Notes: generated from the letters alone by a model not told the origin. A stretch of 37,218 bases of DNA from Gnetum montanum (GCA_015680685.1 MNCI01013830.1:905981-943198), one strand, 5' to 3'; counted from the stretch's first letter, positions 1 through 9,517 are shown. Numbers and translations are program-made.

Positions 1-454
1 CTGAGCCAATGACCCTAAACCGAAGCAAGGTATGCTTTACTTAATGATTCAATTACCCTTGCTAATATATGATGGTGTTGTGTGTGCAGATGGCAGTCAT
101 ACAACAACAGAATGGATCTGGAACAGACACTTGGAATGGAGCAGCGCTAAAGCAGCACACAAGGAGTGGAATTGATAATGCGCTTACAGATGGACAGCGA
201 AAGGCGCAATCTAGGCGTTGGCAGCAACAATACTCCTCTCTCCTCCTTTCTTTCAAGCTGCCAACTGTGGCCTGATGTCATTGTAATAAGGTGTTTACCC
301 ATGTTGTCATGAACACCAGTTTTTGTCAAGTCTTGTAATAAAGACCGTTCACATGTCATCCCATTAGTTCCGTTATCCCTAATAATCCCATACCTACCTG
401 ATATCATTGTAAGGAACTCGAGGACGAGTTTTCATTCAGTCATGGGGGTATGAT

Positions 455-505
455 GAGACGCGATTTGCACTAGGATGTGATATCGCGTACGCGATATCGC
501 GTCTC
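455..505. promoter_or_regulatory. CpG palindrome cluster in the U3
   Basis: Bases 479-498 read GATATCGCGTACGCGATATC, a perfect 20-bp palindrome. A second inverted repeat, GAGACGCGAT at 455-464 and ATCGCGTCTC at 496-505, surrounds and overlaps it. The block ends about 12 bp before the TATA box and fills most of the U3, so it is the obvious candidate binding site for a dimeric activator, or a cruciform. The function is inferred. Confidence 0.6.
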
Positions 506-516
506 GCTGCCATTTC

Positions 517-524
517 TATAAATA
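517..524 (+). promoter_or_regulatory. TATA box of the 451-1398 LTR
   Basis: TATAAATA lies 66 bp into the LTR. Transcription would begin about 25-35 bp downstream, making R begin near 545-555. Confidence 0.7.
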
Positions 525-690
525 AGAGGCGGCACTCCCTTCATTTCCCAATCCTGGCTAGTGTAGCGAAGCTCTGGCAGATTGATCACTCCAGAGTTAG
601 AATTTTTCCCCATGTGCCCGCAGTAGGAGTCCTAGAGTGAACGGCTCTTTATTCGAGCAGCTTGTAACCTGAACCCAAGTTGTGTACGGC

Positions 691-696
691 AATAAA
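691..696 (+). terminator. Polyadenylation signal AATAAA in the LTR
   Basis: AATAAA occurs about 145 bp after the expected transcription start, so R would end roughly at 710-720 and everything to 1398 would be U5, present in the 5' leader of the genomic RNA. Confidence 0.6.
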
Positions 697-764
697 GACG
701 AACTTGTTTGGATAAACCTTGCAGCACGTGGTTTCATTTATTGCTTTATTTCCTGCTTTCCTAG

Positions 765-838
765 TGCGTTCAAGTACGACTTGATTACGAGCGTCTACGG
801 ACGTGTACGGCTAGTCAAGGAATCGGCTGCTTGACGCA
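765..838 (+). other. Structured repeat module, unit 1
   Basis: The unit folds on paper as an extended hairpin. Stem A pairs 765-774 (TGCGTTCAAG) with 830-838 (CTTGACGCA), with one bulge. Stem B pairs 780-784 (CTTGA) with 815-819 (TCAAG). Stem C pairs 792-795 (CGTC) with 800-803 (GACG). The internal loops are TACGA (775-779) facing GAATCGGCTG (820-829), and TTACGAG (785-791) facing TGTACGGCTAG (804-814). These loops recur in the next two units while the stems differ. It lies in U5, so it would sit in the RNA leader. The fold is by eye. Confidence 0.7.
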
Positions 839-965
839 ATGCATGAGTACGACTCAATTACGAGCATTGGATGCTTGGTAACCCAGTAGCGTATTCCAGG
901 ATTCTGCGCTTGGTAACTCCAGGGTCTAATGTGTACGGCTAGTTGAGGAATCGGCTGCTCATTGC
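836..965 (+). other. Structured repeat module, unit 2 (expanded tip)
   Basis: Stem A is GCAATG plus TGAG (836-841, 844-847) with CTCATTGC (958-965). Stem B is CTCAA (853-857) with TTGAG (943-947). Stem C is CATT (865-868) with AATG (928-931). The loops match unit 1 exactly: TACGA 848-852, GAATCGGCTG 948-957, TTACGAG 858-864, TGTACGGCTAG 932-942. The tip is enlarged to about 59 nt and contains GCTTGGTAAC twice (873 and 908) with a possible nested hairpin. Its first three bases overlap the end of unit 1, so both outer stems cannot be fully paired at once. Confidence 0.65.
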
Positions 966-975
966 TAGGCTAGAT

Positions 976-1052
976 CGTGTGATAAGTACGACTTAGTTAC
1001 GAGCACCCACGGGTGTGTACGGCTGGCTAAGGAATCAGCTGCTTATCACACG
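976..1052 (+). other. Structured repeat module, unit 3
   Basis: This is the cleanest copy. Stem A pairs CGTGTGATAAG (976-986) perfectly with CTTATCACACG (1042-1052). Stem B pairs CTTAG (992-996) with CTAAG (1027-1031). Stem C pairs CACCC (1004-1008) with GGGTG (1011-1015). The loops are TACGA, GAATCAGCTG, TTACGAG and TGTACGGCTGG, each within one base of units 1 and 2. Every stem differs in sequence from the other units yet stays paired. Confidence 0.72.
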
Positions 1053-1398
1053 TAGGCTAAATAGGTGCCTCAGTACGACCACTTCGAGCACTTGCGTTAC
1101 GTGCGGCGATCCCAGTAACGATTAGCGTTTGGTAAGCTGCAGTTGCATAGTTCAGGGTGTGTCCAGCAAGTGGGAACGGATGCTGACACTAGTTAATTTA
1201 GACTTAGATCTTAGTTAGTGTTATTTTAGTTTTCTCAACCCTTTCTCCTGGTAGTATAGAAGATAAGCCNAGACAACGAACGATTAACCCCAAGTGTTTC
1301 TTGTGGCGTTAAGGCATTTAGTCTACAGAGTTCGACCGGATCGCACGTGTACGCTCGTATTCGTATGGTGGAGTGTAGGGGTACCTCGCCACTCATCA

Positions 1399-2837
1399 GA
1401 TGGGAAATCTTGGTTATCTATTTGTATTGAATTCTCCCACTCTTAAATAGTTAATTAAGGAGTTCTAATAGTTTTAATAATAACCTAGTATACTTTGACT
1501 AGTATTTATGTTCAAGGTTATACCTTGAAGTAGTTGATGCAGAGGTTCTAGATGTCAAATTTTGATTATTGTTAATAGGGGTTTTAGGTTGATTGGTCTT
1601 ATACCCCTATGTGTTTGTTTTATTGTTGTCTTTGGCCACTATGGCCATGGTTGTGTTGTTTTGCCTTCCCCTCTTCTTATCCTTCCATGCATGTTGGTTC
1701 TTATATTCCACATAGGTAGGGTCATGGATAGCCTTAGCTACATCCTCTATGTTCTTTGTTTAGAAAAAGGCTTGGCTAAGTGACCATGGATCCAAGTAAT
1801 ATAGTTTTGACTTCATGAAGTTGTTAACCATCTTCTTGAAGATAGTAAGAAGGTGTGTTTCAGCTATAGGTTCTAGAGTTTTTTTAACGAGAGCATTCCA
1901 TCATTGTATTAATTTTTATATTGGCTCAAGGGGTCCCTACATGACCTTCATTAGTTGATCAAGAGTCATATTTGGTTTCAAGTTGTACTTGAAATGGTTA
2001 ATGAATTTTAAAATTAAGTCTTCCAATGAGGATATAGATCCTCTTGGAAATGCACGATACCAATCCAACACATTTTTTTGTTAGGAACATAAGGAATACC
2101 CACATGATGGTTTGTGTCTAGGCTTGTAGTAATATGCACTTAGAATGAAAGGTTATGAGGTGGATATTTAGGTTACCTACACTATTGTACTTGGTAAACA
2201 ATGGAATGGGGATGTTGGATGGAAGAGTTATTTGTCAGATAATAGGATTAATGGGATCATCTTAGTAAAAATCCATTATGTTTACTATTTGGCTTGTGGA
2301 ATCTTTGAGCTTCCATAGTTCTTCCATTAAGTCCTAGATCATCTAGAATGCCTAATCTAGTCCTTGGGGCATTGCTATGGATTGTTGTGTTTGCACAAAT
2401 GGTTGGAGGATTAGTTGAAAGATCTCTAACCTTGCTATGGGCTATGTTATGGAAGAGAGAGACTAGGTTATGATGGTCATAGGTGGGTTGAACAAATAGA
2501 AGGATGTTTGTGCCAAGATTTGAGGCACAAAGAGGAAAAATGGTGTGAAACACCACCAAGAAAACACATGTTATAATCTTTAGCATTTTATCTTTCACCC
2601 CATGGAACTCTAGGCTAAAATTTCATTGTAAAATGAAGATTGTAATCCATGAGATTCAATTTCACATACCTTAACTTTTAGTGCTAAAAAATGCCTAAAA
2701 AGTGCTCATAGCCTCAATCCCTAAGTAAAAGGATCATATTATGTCTATATTTGAACTTGGGAGGAGGGGCAGGGGATTGTGTGTAGGTTGGAATTGCCTT
2801 TTGGACTACCAAAATTAGCATTCTCATGGGTTTTGTT
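1399..2837. other. Stretch without a recognisable gene
   Basis: AT-rich, CpG-poor sequence. Its short open frames (for example 1562-1783 + and 2257-2598 -) show no family motif and no coding-like conservation I can recognise. It is probably old retroelement internal or flanking DNA, since it ends at the G-rich tract that precedes the next LTR. Confidence 0.5.
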
Positions 2838-2857
2838 GGGGGTGGGGGGGGAGGGGG
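2838..2857 (+). promoter_or_regulatory. Polypurine-like G tract, possible quadruplex
   Basis: Twenty bases that are all G except one T and one A, directly followed by TATG. The position fits a polypurine tract immediately 5' of an LTR beginning TG at 2860. It also contains enough G runs to form a G-quadruplex. A polypurine tract normally precedes a 3' LTR, yet this LTR is followed by a primer-binding site. Confidence 0.5.
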
Positions 2858-2859
2858 TA

Positions 2860-3936
2860 TGACCTTTGCTACACTAGAGGCATCTATGCTTAGTGTTAGG
2901 AGGTTTAACTCATACATTATAACATTGATCTTGTAGCCTTAGTATTTCTCTTGTAGCTCAGTGTTACTCTTGTAGCCTTAGTGTTTCTCTTGTAGCTCAG
3001 TGTTACTCTTGTAGCCTAATGTTGCTCCTACAGCCTTAGCATTGCTCTTGCAACTGAGCATTACTTTTAGCAGGTTAGCATGGATGAAAGTTTCATTTCC
3101 TATTTTTAGTAACTAAAATGGTTTTGATACCTTGGGGATATTATAATTTACCATAAATGAAAACCCCAATGGATTTGGACACTTGCTACACATGCACATG
3201 ACATCAATCTATTGGTAATTAGAATATAAATTTGTAGCTAAAATTATGGCCATACAACCTATATAATTCAAGCTTGAGTACCATGAAGGAGTTCAACCAT
3301 TTTTGAATTCAAGAACTTTGAAAACTCAATCTAAACATAATACTTTTGAAGAATTATCGATGTGGAACCTACAAACATTTTGATCACTTTTTAACATCTA
3401 AGATTTTATGAGATTCTTTTGTAATGCTAAGTTATCTAGACATCAAGGATTCTAGTGTGGCTCTTATCTAGGGCTCAAAACCTCTCATACTTATTACTCC
3501 ATATACCACCAATGCTACAAATTCAGTGAGGATAATAACAAGGTTTTACAATTTTGAGAGTTGTGGACCACTTGGATCATGGAGTTGACTATGGTATTTA
3601 AGGCTACCAGCATCAATAGGCTTCAAGCCCCTAATTAAGTGAAGCCTTTGCATCCTTAGGCATCATTTGTAAACATCCTATACTTTCTTTATTCTTAATA
3701 TTTCTTCCAATAAATTTTGTAGTTCCATCTATTGTGCATATTAGCCTAGTTTCATATTATTTTATGCATTATTTTTCATTTTCTTTATTCCTTTTTACAC
3801 TTCCAAAGTCCCTCGGTGATCAACGAAATTTTCCAAGGCACCTCGGATCCTCTTTGTCACCTACCCTTGGGATCTAGGGTTAAAGTTATTCTACTTGGGA
3901 TTTTTGGTTTTCTAGCCACCAAATTTTCTAGTAACA
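2860..3936 (+). repeat. LTR of the first gag-protease element
   Basis: The right end is fixed by GTAACA (3931-3936) followed by a primer site of the same form as at two other loci here. The left end, TG at 2860 after the G tract, is less sure. U3 carries a 19-20 bp tandem repeat (2930-3080) and a weak TATA (tatttaag, near 3595). The sequence is heavily decayed. Confidence 0.55.
2930..3080 (+). repeat. Tandem repeat, 19-20 bp unit
   Basis: About seven copies of a unit like CTTGTAGCCTTAGTGTTTCT, alternating between a CCTTAG form and a CTCAG form so that the higher-order period is about 39 bp. It lies in the U3 of the LTR, where direct repeats often act as enhancer-like sequence. Confidence 0.75.
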
Positions 3937-3965
3937 ATAGTTTTGTAGCACTAGAAAGAGGGCCT
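3937..3965 (+). promoter_or_regulatory. Primer-binding site of the first gag-protease element
   Basis: ATAG, TTTT, then GTAGCACTAGAAAGAGGGCC follows the LTR end. The same arrangement, LTR...CA then T-rich then TGGTGCTAGAAG, occurs at 25261-25284 (+) and 10247-10222 (-). I do not assign the primer tRNA. Confidence 0.6.
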
Positions 3966-5400
3966 CCACTCAAGTTCTATGTCCTATCCTATTTTTTACT
4001 TTAGTAACATTCTTTTCAAGTAAAAAATTTTATGTTTATATCAAACCACCTTTATACTTTCATAAATTTTCTTCCTACAACAAAAACCAATGTTACCATC
4101 CATCTCCCTACCACCAAAACCCAAAGTGGAGATTTTAGGTAATTTGGGCTTTGAAAATAATTTTATAGTTGTTGCTAGTTATTGTAATGTCAACATGATT
4201 GCAAGTTGCACCTACCTTTATATGTTTCAAAGGCTATTTTTGCTCTTTTACAATCACCCAAAACCTTACTTCCCTATGCTATGAAAACTTCATAGTAAGG
4301 CCAACATTGGTATTTTTCCAAAATCAAGAAAACCTTTGAAAAAAAAACCAAAATTTTTTACTTTATCATTTAACAATAATCACTAGTCTTGCCAAGGAGA
4401 GAGACCCCAATGCTATGTTGGAACATGTAAGATTATTAATCTTGTCCTCCATCCCTTCTTCCCCCTTTCTAGCTCCAACATGGGTGTTACTAGCAGGGTC
4501 ATTATAGTGGGTGTTAACACAAAATTATTGTGTTTTCCTAAGTAATGTGTGTACTCAATTTTTAATTATAATATGCATTATATTTTACAGTTGTAGTACA
4601 AAAAAATTTGATAGCCATACCTCTATTTATATTCTAAATAATTCCACCTACTAGAATTTTTATTCCATTAGTTAATTAAGCATTTTATCATGCCAATTTT
4701 AAATACTATCACATGTCATTTAGCCATTTAACTATTTTGTCATTCAACTTCAATAATGTAGGATTTGGCCAATAGGCCATAAGGATTTATGATGCTAAAT
4801 ACCTTGCTATAGTTGAGTGTAAGAAGTCACTCAGGCTCAGGGGATGAAGCTCAGAATTCTTGATGATAAATGAAGATCATTACTACTTCATTTATGAAAC
4901 AATTTAGGCTAGCATGTTCATTCCAAGAATAAAAGTAGAGACCAATAGAGACAAAGAAATACATACCTTTCCCATATGATAAAATATCCTTGAGAAACAA
5001 TTATGTGTGCATCCTTTCTCAATTAATTGAGATGGATGAAAATGACAAGAAGGCTAGTTTGGATGAGTAGCATGACAAGCAAGATGAGTTTGGGACTAAA
5101 TTCAAGCTTGAAAACATCATGGGGAGCCTATTTCAACAATCAACTTCCCAAGCTACCATACCCATCTTGATCCCTCTGATCTTTTCCATATCATAAATCC
5201 CTTAGTCCTTGCCTCCTTCCTATCCAACCATGTTTGGGCAAAAACATGTTATATTAGTGCATCAAACATAATTAGTGTTATAAACAACATCCTTCCCCTT
5301 CATCATTCCTTTTTCCACATAACTATGGTCTATGCGGTCATCATTGATGGTTATGACTACAACTCACTCCTTTTTCACATAGATAGAAACCATAGTAGAA
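3966..5400 (+). other. Leader between primer site and gag
   Basis: Roughly 1.4 kb with no recognisable protein. The open frames at 3816-4004 and 4090-4284 lack any family match and use the same AT-rich composition as the surroundings. Length and position fit an untranslated leader or a lost N-terminal part of gag. Confidence 0.4.
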
Positions 5401-7600
5401 CCTAAAATGACCAAAGGGTTACATATAGATTTTTGTCCCCTTTGTCTTCCAAATACTAACACAAACTTATTTTTGGCTATTTATTCCACCTACAACAAAG
5501 ATGACTCAACCTATCCCTTTGCTACCAAAACCCATCATGAGGCCATAGGTCTTCCAACTCATACATCAATCTTTCATATAGACACCCTAACCCATGGGGG
5601 CACCTCAATGATTAGATCAAGCCTCCAAATGATCTAGACCGTGATAGAAGAGTTACATAGGCTTAAGGCTTCCACATCTAAGATTATTAAAATAATAGAT
5701 TTCTACTAGGATGAGCCTTTCAGTCATATGGTCCCATAGTTGACTCTTCACCTAGGTGTCCCCATACCTTAATTTACCACCTACAATGATGAGGATGATC
5801 CTAACTCACACCTTATAATCTTCCACTTTGAGTGCTTATCACCACAATCTTTGCCACATATGATAATGTAGATTTTCCCTATGTCTCTTATAGGAAAGCT
5901 CTAGACTAGTACCATGCCTTATAATGAGGATCCATATGCTTACTAGAAGATCTAATTTCATAATTCATTAACAATTTCAAGTACAACTCAAAACATGACA
6001 CAACCATTGAAAAACTAATGAAGGTCAAGCAAGGATCCCTTGAGTTGGTGAAAAAGTTCATACAACAATGGAATGCTTTGCTTAAAAATATTCTAGAACC
6101 AATAGCCAAAACCAATCTTCTCACTCTATTCAATGAGGTGGCCAATAGCTTTATGAAGTTAAAATTCTACTAAGATCCATGGTCACATAGTCAAGGCTTC
6201 TCCCAAACTGAAAACATAGAAGATGCTACACAGGCCATTCATGACCATGCCTATGTGGCATAAAAGAACCAACACACATGGAAGGATAAGGAGAGAGGAA
6301 GGTAAAATAATGTAGCAGTGGCCACTATGGCAAATCAGAGCAAGACTACCACCCAAGGGTTAAGGACAAACCAACCCAAGACCCCTACGAACAATAATCA
6401 ATCCTCAATGTCTAGATCCTCTACATTGACTATTGTGAGGCCTAATATTAAACAAGAAGACTAGTTAAAGTATACTAGGTTACCATTAAAAGCATTAGAA
6501 CTTCTTGACCAACTATTGAAGAGTGGAGGAATAAAATATAAATAAATAACAAAAACTTCCCATAAGAGGTATGAAATATTATGTGAGATAGCTAGAGATC
6601 CTACTTGTGGAACCAAAGATTATCCTCTAGTACCTAAATATTCCAAACTTGACCATTTTTGTCACTACCATTTGTTGATAGGTCATGATACTAACTTTTT
6701 CCTAGTACCAAAAGATGACCTAAAACAAATGGTAGACAAAGGTGAATTGGTTTTTGATGCCTCTAATACAATTAGGCCATAGAACTAGTTGATGCATGTC
6801 TACAAGGACCCATTCAACACCAACAATAGTTTTGATATCATAGTAGCATTCAATGTTGATAATGATTTGAGGCTTTTGAGGGAACCATTTATGATTCCAG
6901 TACCTCCTCTCAATGAAAGGGGTCCTTCAACTTTTTTTGTAAGGATACCATCACCTACACCACCCAAAGAGCCTTTTGTAATTAGAATGCCCCCTCCTAT
7001 GTCCATTGAGTTCACCCTTACAACTAAACAGTGTCCTTTCATGGTAGCCAATGCAATGACTTCTTCTTATCAGCCAACCAATGACAATAAGAAGTCCATG
7101 AGAAAAAAACATAAGAAGCCCAAAAGCATCCTTAAAATAAAGACAATAAGTAAGCCAAGGCATGAATGAAAGTGGATCCACTGAAGCCCACTCCTATCTC
7201 ATCCATACCCATGAATTCTACTTCCCAAGTTGCTTTAACCAGTAAACCATAGGAGGACCCCAAGCCCCAAGGAAAAGGAAAAAGAGGATAAGCCACTACA
7301 ACAAAAACATAAATTTTTCACTTTAAGGTTCATGAATGAAGTAAACAACAATAGGAATGAAAATTTCACATCCAACAACAAGGACTCTATCAATGTGATG
7401 GAATAGGCCAATTAGTTACTAAAATAAAGGAATATCATCCTTAGCCTTTATGACCTTGTAATAAATTTCACTACCCATTGTGATGAACTAATCAAGATGT
7501 TGACCTCCATTCCCATTAGCAAGGGCATCCCCACCAATGAAGAATCCATCCATGTAGTGATGGTACCATCTTCACCTACGAAATAAATAAAATCGACAAC
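5400..7600 (+). pseudogene. gag: Degenerate gypsy gag (first copy)
   Basis: Several stops and frameshifts break what was one reading frame. Recognisable blocks are, first, 5640-5900 (IEELHRLKAST, then FY-stop-DEP at 5704-5718). The retrotransposon Gag core follows at about 5905-6240: ISKFINNFKYNSK-like text, TIEKLMKVKQGSLE, then KKFIQQWNALLKN. Near 6640-6700 comes a zinc-knuckle relict, FCHYHLLIGHDTNFF, whose last Cys position reads Phe. A Pro/Lys-rich linker follows (6789-7169). Gag would form the particle and bind element RNA. The second copy at 25930-28400 aligns block by block, including the FY-stop-D position. It cannot make a full protein. Confidence 0.75.
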
Positions 7601-7619
7601 ACTAATATTTCATGATAGC

Positions 7620-8010
7620 AAAATCAAGACCAACCCCCAAGATGGTGAGATGACCAAGGTTTCTCTTTTTAGAACTGTAAAGGTAGGACAATATAAAGTG
7701 CACAGTGTGCATGTTGTTGATGGAGTAGCAACAACCATAATACCTTACACCATTGTTGAGCATTTGGACCTAATAGAGCATATGCAACACACTTCGACTT
7801 TAGGTCTTAAATCCTTTAATGGATCATGGGTTGCTATAAACTACTTTATCTCTTTAGACTTTGTGGTAAGGGAACAATTCATCACAAAAACCAACTTCAT
7901 GGTGATAGAGAAAAGACTAGGATTAGCCTCATCTTGGGGAGGCCTTTCCTAGCTTAAATAAGAGTGGTGTCCTCATCCATCCATAAACAAATTCACCTAT
8001 CATATAAGGT
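7620..8010 (+). pseudogene. Degenerate retrotransposon aspartic protease (first copy)
   Basis: The open frame from 7650 reads VHVVDGVATTIIPYTIVEHL, matching the D-(S/T)-G-A catalytic turn and following residues of gypsy proteases, here DGVA. Further on come LKSFNGSW and FMVIEKRLGL, equivalent to LNSFNNS and FIVVEEMQGF in the second copy (28640-29060). The expected ILGKLWL end is scrambled near 7930. Stops lie upstream and downstream. The protease would mature the polyprotein. No reverse transcriptase follows on this strand. Confidence 0.7.
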
Positions 8011-8690
8011 AGGTGAAATAATCATTAATGAAAACAACACAATTCCCCTAGTAGTCAACATTGTTGACATAGAATAAGGCTAAAGTGGAGTTTTAGGGAG
8101 AAATTCTTGCTATTAACTACAAAGTCAAGAAGGCCGATGGAGTAAAAGAGGCCAAAACCAATGATGATGGACCCATGAATACACTGGGAGAATCTCCCCT
8201 TTAACATTTTTAGCAAAGAAAATGGGAAATACAAGCTTGTGAAAAATATATTGTATACATTTCATAATCTCTTAATGACCATGTAGCCATTTTTACTTAT
8301 AGCCTTTTAGCTTATTTTACATGTTACCTGTATGTGCCATTTTGTTTAACTTTATGTTAGGTTTTACTCTGCATGTAGCGTAAGGTATACTCTTGTTTGC
8401 ATTTTATTTTTATGATCTTTTATTTTTTAAGGATGTTAAATCTAAAAATGCCAAAAAAATTTAAACTAGAAAAATCTACAAAAATTTTATAACACAAAAT
8501 TTATAAAAAAATATGTTCAGTTCCAAATTGTATGGTCTACTATGGCCTTAAACTAGAAAACAATGCATGGACTGCCATGGCCTAAAATTGGAAAAACTCA
8601 TATGGCCCACCATTGCTTAAAACTAGCAAATCCTATGGCCCATCATGGCAATTATTGGTGGCTCTTGTGACGTAGTGGTAGTAGATACCT
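8011..8690 (+). other. Post-protease spacer with motif array
   Basis: Bases 8520-8650 hold about four loosely spaced copies of a motif built from TATGGCC, a CCACCATGG-like core and TTAAACTAG. The same motif follows the protease of the second copy (29570-29830) and precedes RT of the minus-strand element (22900-22990). The rest of the stretch is AT-rich with no gene. Confidence 0.55.
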
Positions 8691-9165
8691 CATCCAAGGT
8701 AGTAGAGATCTATAATGGGTAGGGGGTTTATCTTGAATCCAATTTACAAACAACTCCAAGTTACATCGTTTAGTAGACTCCTCTTTTAACAACTTAAGGT
8801 AAGACTCACACTTCGCCTTATACTTCTTTTATGATCCTTCTATGCTCATCCCCACTCGAGAATTTAGGGATGGTAATCTGTTCACTCTCTAGCCTTTTAG
8901 GTGATCATGTCCATCTATGCCTATTGCTCTATCATCTCTATGGCAAGGGCAACTTTGTCATGGATGACATTCTAGTAACATGTCCATGTGATCTCCTTAG
9001 TTGACAAAGACTCTTTGTTAGCTACCTAGGCTTTCACAAAAACCTTGTGAGCTTGGAGATCATTGATCACCTAAGCTTTCCTCTTAGTCTCTTCCTTTAA
9101 AGCCACAACTTCTTCCAGTAGGGATTCATTTGACCATTGGAATTCCCATGAAGTTTTGGAGCATG
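8690..9165 (-). pseudogene. Degenerate coiled-coil-like frame on the minus strand
   Basis: Reading leftwards from about 9150, one frame gives NESLLEEVVALKEETKRKA, then VINDLQAHKVFVKA, VANKESLSTKEITW and VIHDKVALAIEMIEQ, broken by TAG codons where Gln would suit a coiled coil. The Glu/Lys/Leu-rich spacing looks like a helical coiled coil. I cannot name the family. A comparable minus-strand frame lies after the second gag-protease copy (30250-30838). It could be an antisense ORF of the same element, or the first ORF of the minus-strand element whose primer site is at 10222-10247. Confidence 0.45.
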
Positions 9166-9299
9166 AAATTGCAATATCAATTGCACTTTCATACAAACTT
9201 CATGGAACATTTATCACTTTAGGGGGAAGACTAGGTAAGAAGTCTATCTCCATGGCATGGTTGAAGTTCCACTTAACCTTAGGCACTATAAGTAATGTA

Positions 9300-9517
9300 A
9301 CCATGAAATATAAATATAAGCATAATATACAACAAGAATGACTATACCAATACACATATAAATATATATAAAATAATTAAAGGAAAAATAAAATGAAGTT
9401 CTACCAACAAGAATGACTATACCAATATAAATATAAATATAAGAAATGTGTAACCAATATACATATAAATATATATATAAAATAATTAAAGGAAAAATAA
9501 AATGAAGTTCTACCAAC
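9300..9517. repeat. Imperfect tandem duplication, about 110 bp period
   Basis: Two adjoining copies share a stretch ending ATAATTAAAGGAAAAATAAA then ATGAAGTTCTACCAAC, finishing at 9407 and 9517. The first parts of the units differ by small AT-rich insertions. Confidence 0.75.

Larger units (their letters stand above)
1..1398 (+). mobile_element. 3' end of an LTR retrotransposon (internal tail plus 3' LTR)
   Basis: The segment ends in a complete 3' LTR (451-1398); bases 1-450 are the internal tail, with the rest of the element beyond the left edge. Just before the LTR, bases 414-449 read ELEDEFSFSHGG in one frame. That acidic string resembles the end of plant gypsy polyproteins, but an in-frame TGA lies at 399-401, so I do not call a gene there. 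A purine-rich run (ggggg, 444-448) sits where a polypurine tract should be. Unlike the rest of the window the stretch is rich in CpG, which suggests a younger insertion. Gypsy rather than copia is a weak inference because no pol domain is in view. Confidence 0.75.
451..1398 (+). repeat. 3' long terminal repeat, 948 bp
   Basis: The repeat starts TGATGAG and ends CTCATCA, a perfect 7-bp terminal inverted repeat in the canonical TG...CA form. Inside, in order, are a CpG palindrome, a TATA box (517-524), a likely start near 545-555, a polyadenylation signal AATAAA (691-696) and a long U5. U3 is therefore only about 100 bp while U5 is nearly 700 bp, an unusual proportion. The base at 1270 is an N. 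The bases after the LTR (1399-1403, gatgg) should be the target-site duplication, but the partner copy lies outside the window. Confidence 0.85.

Noticed and set aside
69-275. 68-codon open frame at the left edge
   Set aside because: No family motif. It lies in the non-coding tail before the LTR and overlaps equally long frames on the other strand.
451-465. Hammerhead ribozyme core (TGATGAG) as in retrozymes
   Set aside because: The string is the LTR terminus. The required GAAA and cleavage-site partners are not arranged around it, and the LTR is too long for a retrozyme.
976-1052. tRNA or other known small RNA
   Set aside because: The unit is a rod with internal loops, lacks a cloverleaf and lacks the T-loop and anticodon features.
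9286-9516. Tyr/Ile-rich membrane-like frame
   Set aside because: It reads through the AT-rich 110-bp duplication and has no other support.
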